A stretch of 64,000 nucleotides of DNA from Lophius americanus. Taxonomy: Eukaryota > Chordata > Actinopteri > Lophiiformes > Lophiidae. Location: contig JBBDHG010000019.1 in assembly GCA_037951165.1 (NCBI GenBank), forward strand, positions 11,944,001 to 12,008,000, written 5' to 3'. Both the position numbers and the translations under genes were made by a program. The notes beneath the pieces were generated by a model, which was not told the DNA's origin, searched no databases, and worked only from the letters and a program-made list of their open reading frames with translations. Positions 1 to 14,200 of this stretch are shown one piece after another (the first letter of the stretch is position 1; each line of letters starts with the position of its first letter).

Positions 1-245
1 CGGGGACGGCCGGGGCAAAAGCTTAATCTTTTATCTCTGAACCATTTATGGGTTGATTTTTGTGTGTGCTTCAGATCATTGTCCTTTTGGAGGGTCTACC
101 CATGGACCGTGGCAAGTTTCTTGGCAGAGGCTGTTAGGTTATTATCAAATATCTGCTGGTATTTCATGGAGTCCATGGTACCATTTAGGGCTGTGCGCTA
201 TTGGCTCAAATGAGAATCGCCATTTTTTTTGCTTAGAATAGAGAT
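1..245 (-). pseudogene. Tc1-like transposase fragment (window edge)
   Basis: The minus strand shows a decayed Tc1/mariner-type DDE transposase stretch across several frames: NGTMDSMKYQQIFDN, then NLTASAKK, then NDLKHTQKSTHKW around the second catalytic Asp. A stop and frameshifts are present, so the copy is dead. The element runs off the left edge and its 5' side fades near 245. Confidence 0.7.
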
Positions 246-1952
246 CATGATTCTCTCCACCATCTTCTAATTCAGTTTACATCATATTGAACTTTGTTAT
301 GGACACGAGAAATTAAATGTGCCATGCGCTGTCTGTGTGCAACACAGATGTGTGCGGATACTAAAAGTTTAACTCTCGCAGCACTCATGCACACTGGAGT
401 GCGGTCCGGTTGCATATTTATGTCCAAGCCGGACCAGTCTGGGAGACTACTGACTGAGCCCGGCCCTAACCAACAGACTTTGTTGTAATGTCCGAACATT
501 GGCTCCTCTGACCCTTTAATACCAGCTAAAGCGAGAAGTTCTCAAACTGTCAAACAGTGAGAATTTCCAGCAAGAAAAGTAACAGATAGCATATGCTTCG
601 TTCAGGGGCTCATTGCACAGTCATGTAAAAAACACCTCCAATACTGAAAAATCACATAGGCCAGCACAGTGGCAAAAACAGTAGATCGATTGCTTTCTTA
701 TTTTTTTTGTTACACTGAATTTTCCCTACGATATCTTGAATGCATCATGTTAAATGGGCTAGCGTGACCGAACCCAGCATGATTAGAAACCCCTGCTCCT
801 GTTTCTTCTTTTGCTACGTGATTCTAGCTCTCCAGGAGCTCAAATAACCATAAAGCCATCCTCTTAAAAGGCCAAATTCTGATCCTCGTAACATTATCTG
901 CGCCTAACCTAGCAAGTTTTGCTGCAGCACATGTTATGAATTAAAATTCTGGAGATTCGCCGTACTTCAGAAATGAGATTATACACACAGTAATTCTGAA
1001 TCGAGATCACAATCTTTTTTCGATAATCGGGCAAAAACCTCAAACGGATCCAAGACTCAGGGTGACGGCCTACTGCCATGACCAGTTCGGTTGGAGGAGT
1101 AAAGAGATAGGGAGACAGGCAGAGAGAAACATGGATGGGTGGGTAAAGGGAATGCAGCTCTACAACTTTCTTTTCTCTTCATTATCATCGTTGTTGTCTA
1201 TGGTCTTTCCACAAAGACAATTAGCTTTGTATCACTTCAAATTTATGGCCCAGTAAAACAGGAAGTCATAGATCACCACTTTGTACTCACAGGTGAACCT
1301 ACAAATATAAAACTAGAAAAAGCATTCATAGAACGCAGACCTCTGCCGAGGCACAACAGTTCCCTGGGTTAAGGAATAATTCATGCAGAGCTCTCCATAA
1401 ATGTACAAACCAAAAGAAACATCAAAGGCAGCAAAAGCCACATTGTGACATCACTACTCCAAAAGGCTTATTATTTTATCTATTTTATTTTAAATGCTGC
1501 AGAACATGCAGTGCCAAAAACTCTGGTCTGTTGTTTTCCATAATCCTTTTCAAAAACAGACTAACATATAGACACACAGGAGTAAAACATAACGTTTTTG
1601 GCAGAGGTGAAAACAGGTCTGGAATTACGCTTTAGTTGTATTTTGATCGCAGGATTTCCTACGGGTGTTAATAATTGTGGCACAGATGTCTTGTTTTATT
1701 TTAAGGATGTAAAGGTGTTTTTATTTTCTTACTGTAATAAAAGAAGATTTTTGTGACCAATTTGAATTAAAGATCACGGGTATAAACAATATACAATGAC
1801 ATTTTTGGATCTCATTTTACTCATTTTCTTTTAAAGCGTGCAAATGACTTTGGACGGCACTGTATCTGAGCCATGGGTTTCGTAATACTCCCCTACAACT
1901 CCAAGACAAGAAAAAATATACTTTTTTTATTTACTTCTAGCACAGGTCCTAC
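246..1952. other. Non-coding DNA downstream of the last visible wapl exon
   Basis: I see no credible exon here: the missing wapl residues (starting LFLERERAA in human) are not encoded on the minus strand. The stretch is most simply wapl intron running to exons beyond the window edge. Confidence 0.6.
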
Positions 1953-2294
1953 CTTTACCAAGGCACCCAGTGCACCACAGGACTTGGGCTCATCTAACTC
2001 ATCTCTCTGAGCCTCCGCTGTGCTCGGTGGAGCCTCCGCTGTGCTCGGTGGAGCCTCCGCTGTGCTCGGTGGAGCCTCCGCTGTGCTCGGTGGAGCCTCC
2101 GCTGTGCTCGGTGGAGCCCCCGCTGTACTCGGTGGAGCCGACGTTGACGTTGCACTTATGTCAACTTGTGTTGGCTCAGCGGGTTGTGCTAGGCTCTCGT
2201 CAAGAAAGGTGTTATCTAGGCTGTACTCCATGTCCACCAGATAGTGGCGGTTTCTTGAGCTGTACTCCACAAGGTTAATGAGTAAACCCAGACC
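1953..2294 (-). CDS. wapl: wapl coding exon 15 (last in window; contains coding minisatellite)
   Basis: It starts [20 protein letters not shown] after acceptor caacag, then diverges from human: a Ser/Ala/Pro linker with six heptads of the APPSTAE type, before rejoining the family at GALGALVK (human HAVQALVQ). The donor is AAG|GTAGGA in phase 0, so at least one more coding exon is needed. Human residues after this point start LFLERERAA, and no such sequence is seen at 1-1952. Confidence 0.92.
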
Positions 2295-5200
2295 CTGTTG
2301 CACAGAATGTACAAATAAGTAACAAACAGAATTCTGAAGAGCAAAATGTTGGTAGAAAACAGTTCCATTTTTTCCAAGAGCATCTTACCAGAACTCGTAC
2401 GTCAAAGCGCTGCTCCTGGGGAATGTAGCGTGGAACGCGAAGGACGCAATTGAGAGCAGTTACTATTAACTGGTCCTGCTCACCTGTCTTTGTGCTTCCC
2501 CACTCTGCAGACAACAAAGACCAACATTAATTCACTCATACTGGTTAGCGCATTTCTCTGCTGAAGAAGAATATGACATATCAACGTGAATTCTATACAA
2601 CGGATATGGTTGATTTAAAAACATATTAATAATATGTTACAACGTATGTGCTAAATAGCACCATGTTGAAAAAGTGAGAAATCAAACTGATTAATCCAAG
2701 AAATCGCTTCATGTAATGCATTACATCAGCCAAATGATAGGCCAGACTATTGAACAATGCACAAAAGTCCAATGACAGCTGGAAACACAAAGGAAATTCT
2801 GAATGAAAATAAGTGTGCTATATTTTATGTTAAGCATACCATTGTCATGGGTGAGGTTGAGAAGCACCCCTATGACAGCCCTCATGCAGTCCTCCACCGC
2901 CTTGCCCACATTACTGAAGCTGCAGTGGGGCAGTGCTGCACCCAACAGTGAAAGAGAGCTGTTGTTTAATGCCCTGCTGTAGCGCTGGATCATATCCTCA
3001 CAGTGCTGCAATGCTCTGATGAGGGAAATAAAAACACATTGATGAGAGGAAGTGAGAGCAAAGCGAAAGTGCAAATATGGGGCTTTTTTAAGATCACAAC
3101 CATAAAATAATAACACCGATGTGCATGCACCATTTCACAACTGTTAATGTAAACACAATAAAATCCACATGCTGACAATTAAAGTAATCAGGGACGTATT
3201 TATAGTATTTTTACTTTACGCTACTTTCTTTTTTCTGAGAACAAGCTTTAAAACCAGCTTTTTATCTTTAAAAAGTTGGTAATTTGTGCAAATGAACAAA
3301 AATAGGGCATCAAAACATTGACTCTGCTCATTTACTGGTTCTAGAACTGTTGTTCAGACTGCAAATTACAGCTCCAAGATGTACAAGTATTATTGCAACA
3401 AGTCAGGAGCATAGCCATTGGCATTGTGGGATGCCAATTTAACAACATATATTTTCAACATTTTAGTCAGATTTTTGGGAAATATTTATCTAGCAATGTC
3501 TTCAATAAAAAACAATACCTGAATGCCATAAAGAGATTTTTATTAGCTTTTTTTGAAAAGGACAAACCAAAAGCAAACAGTGCCCAACTTGAAATATGTC
3601 ACCCATCAGATGGAGCGTTCATTGATCAAATGGAGTAAAGTGCATTCTAGTTTGTTTTAGATTCTTTACCTTTAAAGCAAAAGGAAATATCATAGCCCAG
3701 TTTCTCAGTATGTGCCCGGTCAATAAAAACTCCAAGCAGTGTCTGGTGCTCACCTCGCCGAGGAGACAATGAGTTGTGAGTCTTTGTAGGCAATCAAGTA
3801 ACTCTGGTTCTCTGGGTTCTGAACAGTCACCTGTTGGCAGAGGATGAAATAAAAATAAAACCAAGGGAGACAGAAGAGCCGTACTAGAAACAGATAATTT
3901 GGGGAGGAACATCAGACATTTGAAAATCAGTTTGTGTATAAGTAACATCCTGTGTTTTACACAAAGCTTTTTATCAGTTAATCATAAAGTTAACATCCAG
4001 TGGTTGGAAAAAAATGCCAATCCTGTATCGCTTTAGTGAACGAGAGAAAGTACCCAACTTCACAGAGCAGTACTTACGCTTTCAAGCACTCTTAAACACC
4101 TCTCTGCCCCCCATAAAGACGCCACGAGGTTCTCCTTGTCATCCTCTTCGCTTAGGTTCTGCACACACTCTTTAACTGTGACAAAAAAACACACCATGAC
4201 AATTATAAATCTTGAAAGTTATTTCAAGTCAACGGTGACACCAGATGACCTTACAAAATCAGATCTTCACGTGTATACACAAATGTGCAGACTTACAAGT
4301 TGTCCGCCTACTATCACTTATGTACTTTGCTTCTCACATACCTACCTTTGTCTACTATATGGTCCAAACCTCCCAGCAGCCGTAGCTCTTCTTTGAACCA
4401 ATCCCCTGCTCTCTTGGAGGTTAGAGAGAGCAATGTCTCCATGGCAAGGTGGCCCGTCTACAAAAGCATAAATATAAGAAATTTAATCCTGGCAGTATTT
4501 TCGTATTTGCATACACCCTTTTTAGTGTTGCCCATGTTTTCACGCTTGTAAACCATATTTAAGTTTAAGATTTTTAACAATTTTGTAATAACACCATCTT
4601 GTATGCATACATTTCAAACTTACTGTTAATTTGTATCAGACAAGTCCAAGTACTAGATTTATTCATCCTTACTTGATGCGCAGCTTCTGTAGCACTTTTC
4701 ATAGTTTTACTACTTTTACATACTAGGACGGCAACTAACGACTATTTGATAGTCGATTAATCGTTTCAATAATTGACTGATAATCAGATAATTTCTTTCT
4801 CCTGGTTAAATAAAGGTCAAGTTAAAATCAAAATAAATTCACATTTACTAAAAGGCTCTTCTTTTGCTATCAACTTTTGAATCTAGCTTTAGGTTGTTTT
4901 GGGGACAAGCAAACTAACAATCAAAACAATAAAGATAAATTCTTCTTTCCAAAATGTCTTTTAATAAACTTTACTGTTTTTATGACACTGTTAAACCAAA
5001 ACAGGTTGCTATACCAACAGTGTATTTGCGCAACTGGAATTTAGTCCTCTCATGATGCATTATATCACCGATCATACAAAAGGTAAATATATGTATAAAT
5101 AAATAATATTAAAAAAAATAGCAGATTTTTGGGAATGAAATCAAACATCCGTGTAAATTTACGAAAATAAACAAGTGTAGAAAAAAAAACAGTCAGTGCT

Positions 5201-8200
5201 TTGTGCATTTTGTAGTCAACAACTACATTAGGCTAATTGTTTACAAGTTGGATGCAGCCCACATTGGACACGCCCACACGCAGAGAGGAGCTTACTCTGC
5301 AGTCAGCAACACACTTTCAGCAGTAATGTGAAACATCTCCGTGAGCAATTTGATGTGTATGATTTTAACGTAGGGGTACATTTTTGACTTGAAAAGTATC
5401 ATCTGGATTCAATAATAGTTATTTGGTACTCTCAACGTCATTAGCAAATCACTACATTTCAAAAGTCAAGTTAAACCCAACAGAAGTGTTAAGTACATAC
5501 ATAATTTCATAATCGATTTTTGTCGATTATTCCTTGCAGCCCTATCATATACACTGCCTGGACAAAAAAAGTCTTACTATTTAATATTTTGTTGGACCAC
5601 CTTTAGCTTTAATTACAGCACGCATTCGCCGTGCCATCATTTCGATATGCAACAACATTTATTTCCGCCCAGAGATGCATTCATTTATGGCCTAGATCTT
5701 GTATTGGTGACACGAGAGCCTCTCTGCTGCTTTAAGTTTTCTCCAGCACATCCGAAGGATTAAGAATGGGGTTAAGATCTGGACTCTGTAATGGTCAATC
5801 TATGTGTGAAAAAAATTTATCCATCTCCCTGAACCACTCTTTCACAATTTTAGCTAGGTGAATGATGGCAATTTCTTCTTTCCGATATCCGTACCATCAG
5901 GGAACATATAATCCATTAATGGAATTCAGTATATTAAAGTAGTCAGCTAATCTCATCTTTTGGGCATATAACGTTACTGAACCTAGACATGACCAACTGA
6001 AGCAACCCCAGATCATAACACTGCCCCCACCGTCTTTTACAGTTTGCACTAGGCATGATTGGTGCATCACTTCAACCGCCTCTCTTCTCACCCTAATACC
6101 CCCAAGTGATCTAAGTTCACGAGCATTCAAGAGTTTTTTTGGACCATCACTCCTTCCATGCGTCGGACAGTTCTTAACCCAGTTTTAGTAGTTTCAGCAA
6201 TCTCCTTAGTTGTTTTCTTTGCTGGATGCATGTCAATAATTTAACCCTTCTGAAACAGGGAAACATCTTTTGCACGACCATGGGATATGTCTTCTGACAT
6301 GGCTGTGAAAGAAATGAGAAGCTCCTCCCTCCATAATTTAGGGTTAAATAACTTCTTGCCAGCTGAAACATATTAATCACTGCAGTAATTATTTAATGAC
6401 TCTTACCAACTTGCTAAGTTAAATCCAGATGGTGACTATTTTTGATCGGGCAGTATTTTTATTTGCTTTGTTGAACCTCTATCAGATAGCGGAGTGCAAC
6501 AAAAAATAACCAAAACAGTAACACCTACCGTTATGTTCTCCAAGTCCAAGTGCTTATTGTGCACGGTCTCACACAGCTTCCTGATTTTCTCCTTGACCTT
6601 TTCTACCTCCTTTGCAGTGAGCTGATCCTGGTGCGCCGAATAGTCCTGGTCCAGCTCCAGAAGCTTGATCATAAGCTCCAGACAGGCCCTGTCCAGATCC
6701 ATGTTAAGGCGATCCCGACTTAGAATGTACATCAGCGCAGCTGTGCATAGAGCAAGATTCTAATAGAAGGATAAAGACAGACTTTAAAAATAAGTCTACA
6801 ATACAAATATCCTTTTTATACAAAAAAACTTATAACATCATGTTTTGGGGACTGACACAAATATTTAAATATCTTGGAGACTGATCTAAATGTGGTTTGT
6901 TGCTTTTGGGATATCCAAACCTTTTCAATATAATAACCTCCGCTTAGGAGGTTGTGTTTCGACCCGTGCCGGTATTTGTCTTGGATGGTCAGCAGGATCA
7001 TGTAAAAGTAGTGTTAAATAGTTTGCTGTAACAAAATCTAATAACTATCAGTAATGATTACAGGGATACACATTTTGTTTTTGGATATGGCTTGATTGAA
7101 TAAAAGGGGACTGCCAGGTGAGGTATGTGTTCCCAGTGTCCGTCCAATTGGCATTGTTTTACTTGTGAAATAATCATAATAAGGATGTAGGGGATTAAGA
7201 TACATGTTTGTAGAAGGGTAATATGTTTTGGGTCACAGTAAAGGGATGGAGAGTAGCTCAGACTTGGAACCACCACAAATATATATAGCTGAGTTAATAC
7301 TGATTCACAGGAAATATTTTTAAACAAGTTTTGGGGAACTTTAAAACAAACTGCTGTAAGAGAAAGAAAACAATAGAGACAGGAGAGACTAAGTGAGAGG
7401 CAGAAAGCAGGGGGGCAGAACCATACAATTTATAATAGCAACCAATCAAAATCTAATTAGTGATGCTGGACGTGGAATTTTCCTTCACGTCTAGTAACAG
7501 CTCGCTATTTGCAGCTTCATGTACCATGTACCACAAGGGTTTTTGATAAGGTCAAAAGGTAAAATTCACAATTTGACCTTTTGAAAACCGTTGTGAATTA
7601 AATTTAAGACTCAGGTCCATACTGAGAAAAAACTATGCCAGATATGAAAACATGGTATAGTCTCAGTTATTTGTAATGTCAATTCATTCAGATCTGTGTG
7701 TACACGTTAATGTTAATGCAACTGTTAAAAGCTGCAAACATGTAATACTTTTTATGCATTTTTAGTGAAAATGATTTACTGACCGGGTGTTGTGGAGCAT
7801 CACTGAGAATTTTGAAGACCTGCGCTACTTTCCCTCTGGCACGTAGATGCATCCTGAAACTGGGCATAGCACACCTTGTGGCCAGGCTGATTATACTGCA
7901 GCAGATATATATAGGAAGAGAAAGAAAGTATCAGATAAATATTAAGACAAATACTTATCAGTCTAATACAAAATACAAAAAAACTAAAAAAAGAAAGAGT
8001 AGAGAAATAACTTACACATCTCATCTTCAAATCATATCAACCTCCAACATTACGTTTTATATTTTTAATCAAGTGTGACCATTGACACTTGTATTTTAGC
8101 ATGTGTAAAGACTGAAAGTCCTATAAAAAGAGGGTGAACTTCTTGCATTTGGTATTGTAGCAGAAGGGCTATATTCTTTCTGAGACTCCAGAAAAACATG

Positions 8201-11200
8201 AGTTATCTCAAAGGTGCATAAAGAAGCACACCGTGAAATGGAAGCAGAGAGGAAGCCAACATATGGGAACACAAAACAACTCTGAAGGGTTATTTTTGGT
8301 TATAATATGAACCATGTATTTTTATATTTTGCCAGCAATTCCATTGTATCTAATCTGCATGTAAATGAATGTTTGTCTTGCTTCAGGCAGCTCTGTTAGA
8401 ATAGCAAATATTGTAAAGGCTTTGATATGATGGGAGAGATTGGTTAAAAATAGATTAAAAAAAACATTTGTGCAAATGTAAAAGGTACTGGTATTATTAA
8501 ATCGGGTTAGGGTTTTGGTACCTCGGGTAGAGAGTACCAAAGGCCACTATAATGTCACTATTACCCCTTTTCCACGGAGCTGTTTCCAGGGCTAGTTCTA
8601 GAGTCCTGGCTCTCAAAGCTGGTGTCAGACAAGCACCACCTCTTCACCACACTGAACAGACATTTTTAAAACAACAGCAGAGCGAGTTTCCTCCGATAAA
8701 AAGTAAAAATAAATCAAAAAATCTGGATCTCAATGTAGGCTTGCAAAGCCAGGAATATTACTTGCATGAAGACAATATGCTTCTCCATCTTTGTTGTTGT
8801 GCTTTAGTGTGGCGCGAGCGCTGCTGTGTGAACAGACAGGGATGTACTGACGTTAGACGATGTCATAATGGCGTGGGTCTCACTTGGCTCCTTGTCAATG
8901 GAATAGCAAACAGTTTCTAAGGAAGTGCGCGAGTTGAACCAACTAAGCACCCGCAGTAGCACCAGCACTGGACTAGCACCAGGTTCTTTTTGGCGGAAAA
9001 GAAGTATATAAGAACCTTGTAAGTGCTGGTCATTAGAATGGTGGAATAAGCGTAGCACCAGCGTTGAGACCACTCACCTAAGGCATCTTGTGTTGAGGGG
9101 CTGACTGCTCTTCAGTCCTGTCTCCAGGTATTCAAAGTCATCTGTGAACTCTTGATTCTCTCCAAACTCCACTACGTCATTGAAGTGCTTCACATGCTGC
9201 ACCACGGTGTACAGCTGGTGGAAGGGGAATGGGGTTAGTTACAGATTATTAGGAAACCAGACAGACAGATACCCAATCCGTTCAGACAGATATAATTAGT
9301 GAATTGCTCTTCCTCCATCTTGGTTACATTAGCACCAATAGACTTTGCTAAATCTCTTAATTTATAAATGGACGAGCTCATTTGAGTAGTATTTCACCAT
9401 TATTATATATATCCCAATAGCAAAACAATTAGTTTTTTCTATTTATTATTATGAAGGCTCCATAGTATCGTAAAAAATTAAATAAACCTGAAAGATGTTG
9501 GATTTGCTGGTTTTATAGCACTTTCGTATTTGTTGTATTTTGCATCATCAATTTTTTTTTTTTGTCGAATCTCTGGAGTTCATCAATGTTAGGCAAAAAG
9601 AAACTGGAGAATTGAATCCTCAAATCTAAGCATATGCAAAAAATTAATTCTGAGTGATTTTTATCTTAACCAAAATCAACCAGCCCTGATCTCTTAGGTT
9701 ATATGAATGGCCAAATGTTCACATGTCCCTTTGTTAAGTCATGAATGGCCCATACACTCTGCACAAAGGGAAGATTTTTGCAAACATATGCGTGGTTCCT
9801 CTTTAAGTTGTCACTTTGCCAAAGAAAAATCCATGTTGATTTTTCAGATATCCTGTAGCAGACAGACAGAAACTGGTGATTTTTCCTTTTCTACACCATT
9901 TAGAGAAGAGAGGCTGATACCTGAGGATGTGGGTGTGGCACACCATTGGTAGGAGGCTGTAATTGCTTTCACCTGTGAGGGTGTGCGTGTGAGCAGATAG
10001 ACAGGTGTTGGTGTTGTGTGCCAATCTCTTCAAAAAGCGAGAGTCTAAGAATACAGTTATATCCAATTTTTTGACATCATTGCAGTTTCAAATCGAAGGA
10101 AGAAGGCCGAAGCTACCTTAGACACCCTGAGAACAATTGTTAACCAACACAAGAAACAGGTTTGATTTAATTTATTTTCTTGATTCCTGGACCTCAATTA
10201 CAATGATTGGTGACACTGAAAACTTCTAAAGTTAAAGTATACTGCTTTAAATTGCATATATGCTACCACCACAGCTAAAAATCATTCTAAATCTTGCTTT
10301 CATCATCCAACCACCAGAACCATTAAGTCTTTATTATTCATATACGCAGACTACACATTGGCAGAAGACTCGACCCTATTTGAATACACACATAACCCAT
10401 TTTAACTTTTGCTTTCTTGTAAAGATTGGTTGAAATAGAAGAATTTCTTTGGATGGGACTTTTTGTGTTTGATTTATTTTAGAACTGATTGCTGAAAGCC
10501 TTTCATTGTTATATTGTTTTTGTTAAGAGAATGCTTAAGTTGATGAACGGAATTTTGGTTGTACCTTATTAAAAGATTAAATGATTGGATGACACTATGA
10601 TTTACGGATTACGGTATTCATTTCTTGCCATTGCAATTTACTTTTGTATTGTAACCAGAGAACGAACCATAAACGATACACTGAGATAAATATTGACACA
10701 CTTAACTATGTCTGGTGCCCACTGATTCCATATACTTTCAGACATTAAGCTATTTCACGTTACAATCTGAAGTAGTTACATATTACTGATTTTACTTTAT
10801 CTGTGGTTGGGAGATCCAGATTAATACTCCGTAAAAATTCTCAATGCAATTTTCTCTACTTTATGCGTATACAGCTTGATAGGCAGCTGATGAGTAAGAG
10901 ATGCACATACAAAATCTCCGTTTTGTGTTTCCATGTTACTAAAACTATAACAATCAAATTTAAATGTTAACCATAACATTTAAAATTGCTGCATACCATC
11001 TGAACAATAACTGTAACCATATAACTAATATCAACAGCCATGCGGGCACTCAGTGACATAGGTGCGAGTGTTTATCATCGCAGCAGTAGCAATTGACGGC
11101 TAAGTTGAAGCATTTGTACTTCAAGGGTGCTGTGGGTGATCTGAACTAGACCTCAAAACAAGACTAGTCATGGTAGTTTAACAGTCCGCTCTGCTGGTGC

Positions 11201-14200
11201 CAATCTACCATGTGGTTGAAATAAATAAGTCTGAAATACATCAAATAAACATTAAAAAAAATCTTAGTATGCTCCAGACGCACCTCCTTGTGCTCCTTTC
11301 TGCATTTGAGCGCAGTGACAATATCCTGGTTCAGTCGTGTGGGAAGGGTTTCTGACTTAATAACTTTGGGCGGTGGAGGAGGAGCTTTAAACAAGCCGTC
11401 ATCTTTATCGGTGTTGCTGTCCTTGTTGATGCTTGATAAAATGGCCTGGAGAATAAAAAAGAGAAAAACTGGGTTCAAAGAAAATAACAAAATATTTTTA
11501 ATGAAATGGCCACAAGGTTTACTGCAGCTGAACCGTCTTAGCAAACAAAACTTTCCAAAACTTTGTTACTACACGTCAAACAAAGCAGTACATCGTTGAA
11601 AACCATTTTGAAAACAATCAATTGATCAGTTTTTCTGGAACAACATTTATTTTAATGAAGAGAATTCAACATAGAATATTCAAGTAAACACAGCTTGTCT
11701 AGGAAATAACTCGCTATGAACAGAAGGGAAAAAATTAGGACAATTAGTCAAAACCATTTACTATTTAAACAAATAAACAATCGAAATAAATTAGATGCTC
11801 GATTGATGACTGTAGGAACTGAATAATTCCATGAACTGAAATGGTGTTAGTTATGAGCATTAATTTTACAAAACTCTTGACCTGCTTTGCTAACCAAATT
11901 AAAGCATATGCACGGATCAAATTCAACTTGAGTTTGAAATGAATAAATTTCAAGCTGAGAGTGTAATATCTTACTGGAGCAGTTTGAGATCGGGAAACTG
12001 GGGGCACGGGAATCTGTTCAGGCTCAGGTTGGTTCCAGTGGCGAGCATTGTAGATGGCTTTAGCAGGGGACTGTAAACAAGTAAGAAAATTGTAAGAATT
12101 GGTCAGTTAGCTCAATAAGGACTCAACATGGTACCCAATAACACATTTGTTGATTTGAGCTCTGGATGTCTAATTATTTTTGCAGCGACTACAGTAAACG
12201 TTACATAAAAACTAGTGTTCCACCAATTCTAAATGAACAAAGACTAGATAAAATCTATTTCTATTAACAATAGATTGTTAACAATTATTGTGATTGCAAG
12301 CTGCAATTGTGGCGATAGACTGAGACAACAGCAGCCTTAAGGGGGAAGCATACCAGTATAGTAATATTCAAACAACTGCCCTCATACTGGATGATGATCA
12401 TGTAGGGGGCTCGCTATTGAGTACATATCTAACTCACGCAAGACTGGTGTCATGTTTTAAGGCAACAGCATTACCATTCAAAGATTGATGTTTCTAATGT
12501 TTAGGTTTCCGATAGGGTTACTTAACAAAAGTATTAGTGACCGATTTCACAATACATTAAAACAAAGATATCTCCAAGTGTTTACTTTTATATTTTACCA
12601 CTCAATGTAGTCAATTTAACAAGGGGAAAAGTACATTATCTGCCATAAAGCAGTTTTTCCTAGTTCGGCATTTTTGCAGATACTACACTTTGGCCTTGTA
12701 GGGCAGTAATCCCATTAAACCAGAACCATCTTAAAAAGACAAGCAGTGTCATAACCAACAAAATAGCAGCTGGTTGAGAAGAAAGTCATGAAGGCGGGTG
12801 ACAATTCTGGTTTTTAGTGAAAGTAGAAAAATACAAGGCGATTTCTGGTATGTGAGGTCACCTTTTTGGGTCCACTGAAAATCTTTTTTAGTCCACTGCT
12901 AGGGTCCCTAGATTTATCGCTTTGCTTCCCAGAGCGCACCCTCTGGCCTTCACTGCCACAAGGACTGGAGTCATCAGAGAGTTCAAAAGCATCTGTTGGA
13001 GAAACCAGATGGCAAGAGCATTAACATGTGAAGGGACAAACCTGACACGGTTCAGATGAAATTTGTGTAAACATAAAAACGACTCACCTGTGTTGCTGCT
13101 GGCCTGGCTGTCCTGAGAATCACTGGTATGAGGACTGTCTACACTGGAGCTAAGAGAAGCTGAGGCTGCTTTCTTGGCCTTCTTCTCCTTGGACAGAGAG
13201 CTTTCCTCATCACTGTCACTTTCGCTCAGGTCGTCAAAGCCAAAGTATTTGATCTTGTAGCTACTCTTGCCTGACATACAACCTTCTGGACCGTCCTCAC
13301 TTTCCTGGTCCTCTTTGTCTTCAAAGCCAAAGAACTCTAGCTTGGTCTCAGTCTTGGTCTTCTTCGATTTTGTCTGTGTGGGTCTGAACCTGTGAATACA
13401 GATATGAATTTCAGCTGTTTATATTGTTTGGTACTGTGGCAAAGTGAAACACTCCAGCAGGACCAACAAATTAAAGAAAAACCTTAAATGCTTAACTAAT
13501 TCGATTGAACTACCAACACCTTTTCTGAAGCTTTTATAACAATTTAATGGAAAGAAAATTTCTGATGACTGTTGGTAGAAAAGAGTTTAGAGTTTAAGAT
13601 TTTTAAGGACAACATTCATTTATATAACAAAAGTCATGCTGCCGTTAAATAGTTTTCTGGCATGTTGTTTTATCCTATCTGTTCATAGGTTTTTCCATAG
13701 CTATAATATAGATGTATTTGCTTGACAAAAACAGCACAAACAAACCCCACTAAGGATATCAACTTTTCTATTAATCCAAATACATTATCAAACAATAGCT
13801 CAAGACTTCAACAGTAAGGAACACCTCAGGGTGCAGAACATTGCTTTAAATGTTAAGTCCTACATTAAATAATACCATTATAGAACCACTATTTTTTCTA
13901 ACAGCAGTGCATAACAATGCATGGCTGATCACTTTTTCTTTCAGACATCTATATTGAAGCCTATATCAAAAAGAGTGTGCATTTCGCTCCTCAGCATCTG
14001 AAGAAATTAGTTAAAAAAATAGTTAAAATTTGTATTTATATAAGCTGTTCTTAAAGGTGCAATTAGTGATGACAGAGCTCCCAAATTCTGTTCATGTGCT
14101 TTAACACAAAATTCATCACTTCAACGCATGCAGAATGGTGAATGGCACACCACAAATTGTTATTCAAAGTAACAAATGCTAACAAGTAAAAATCATTATT

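Noticed and set aside
1970..2278. Plus-strand frames made of repeated EPPLCSV or LGGASAV units
   Set aside because: They are antisense shadows of the wapl coding minisatellite.
8552..8920. 122-residue plus-strand ORF
   Set aside because: Lies inside a MITE-like repeat with inverted ends; treated as repeat sequence.
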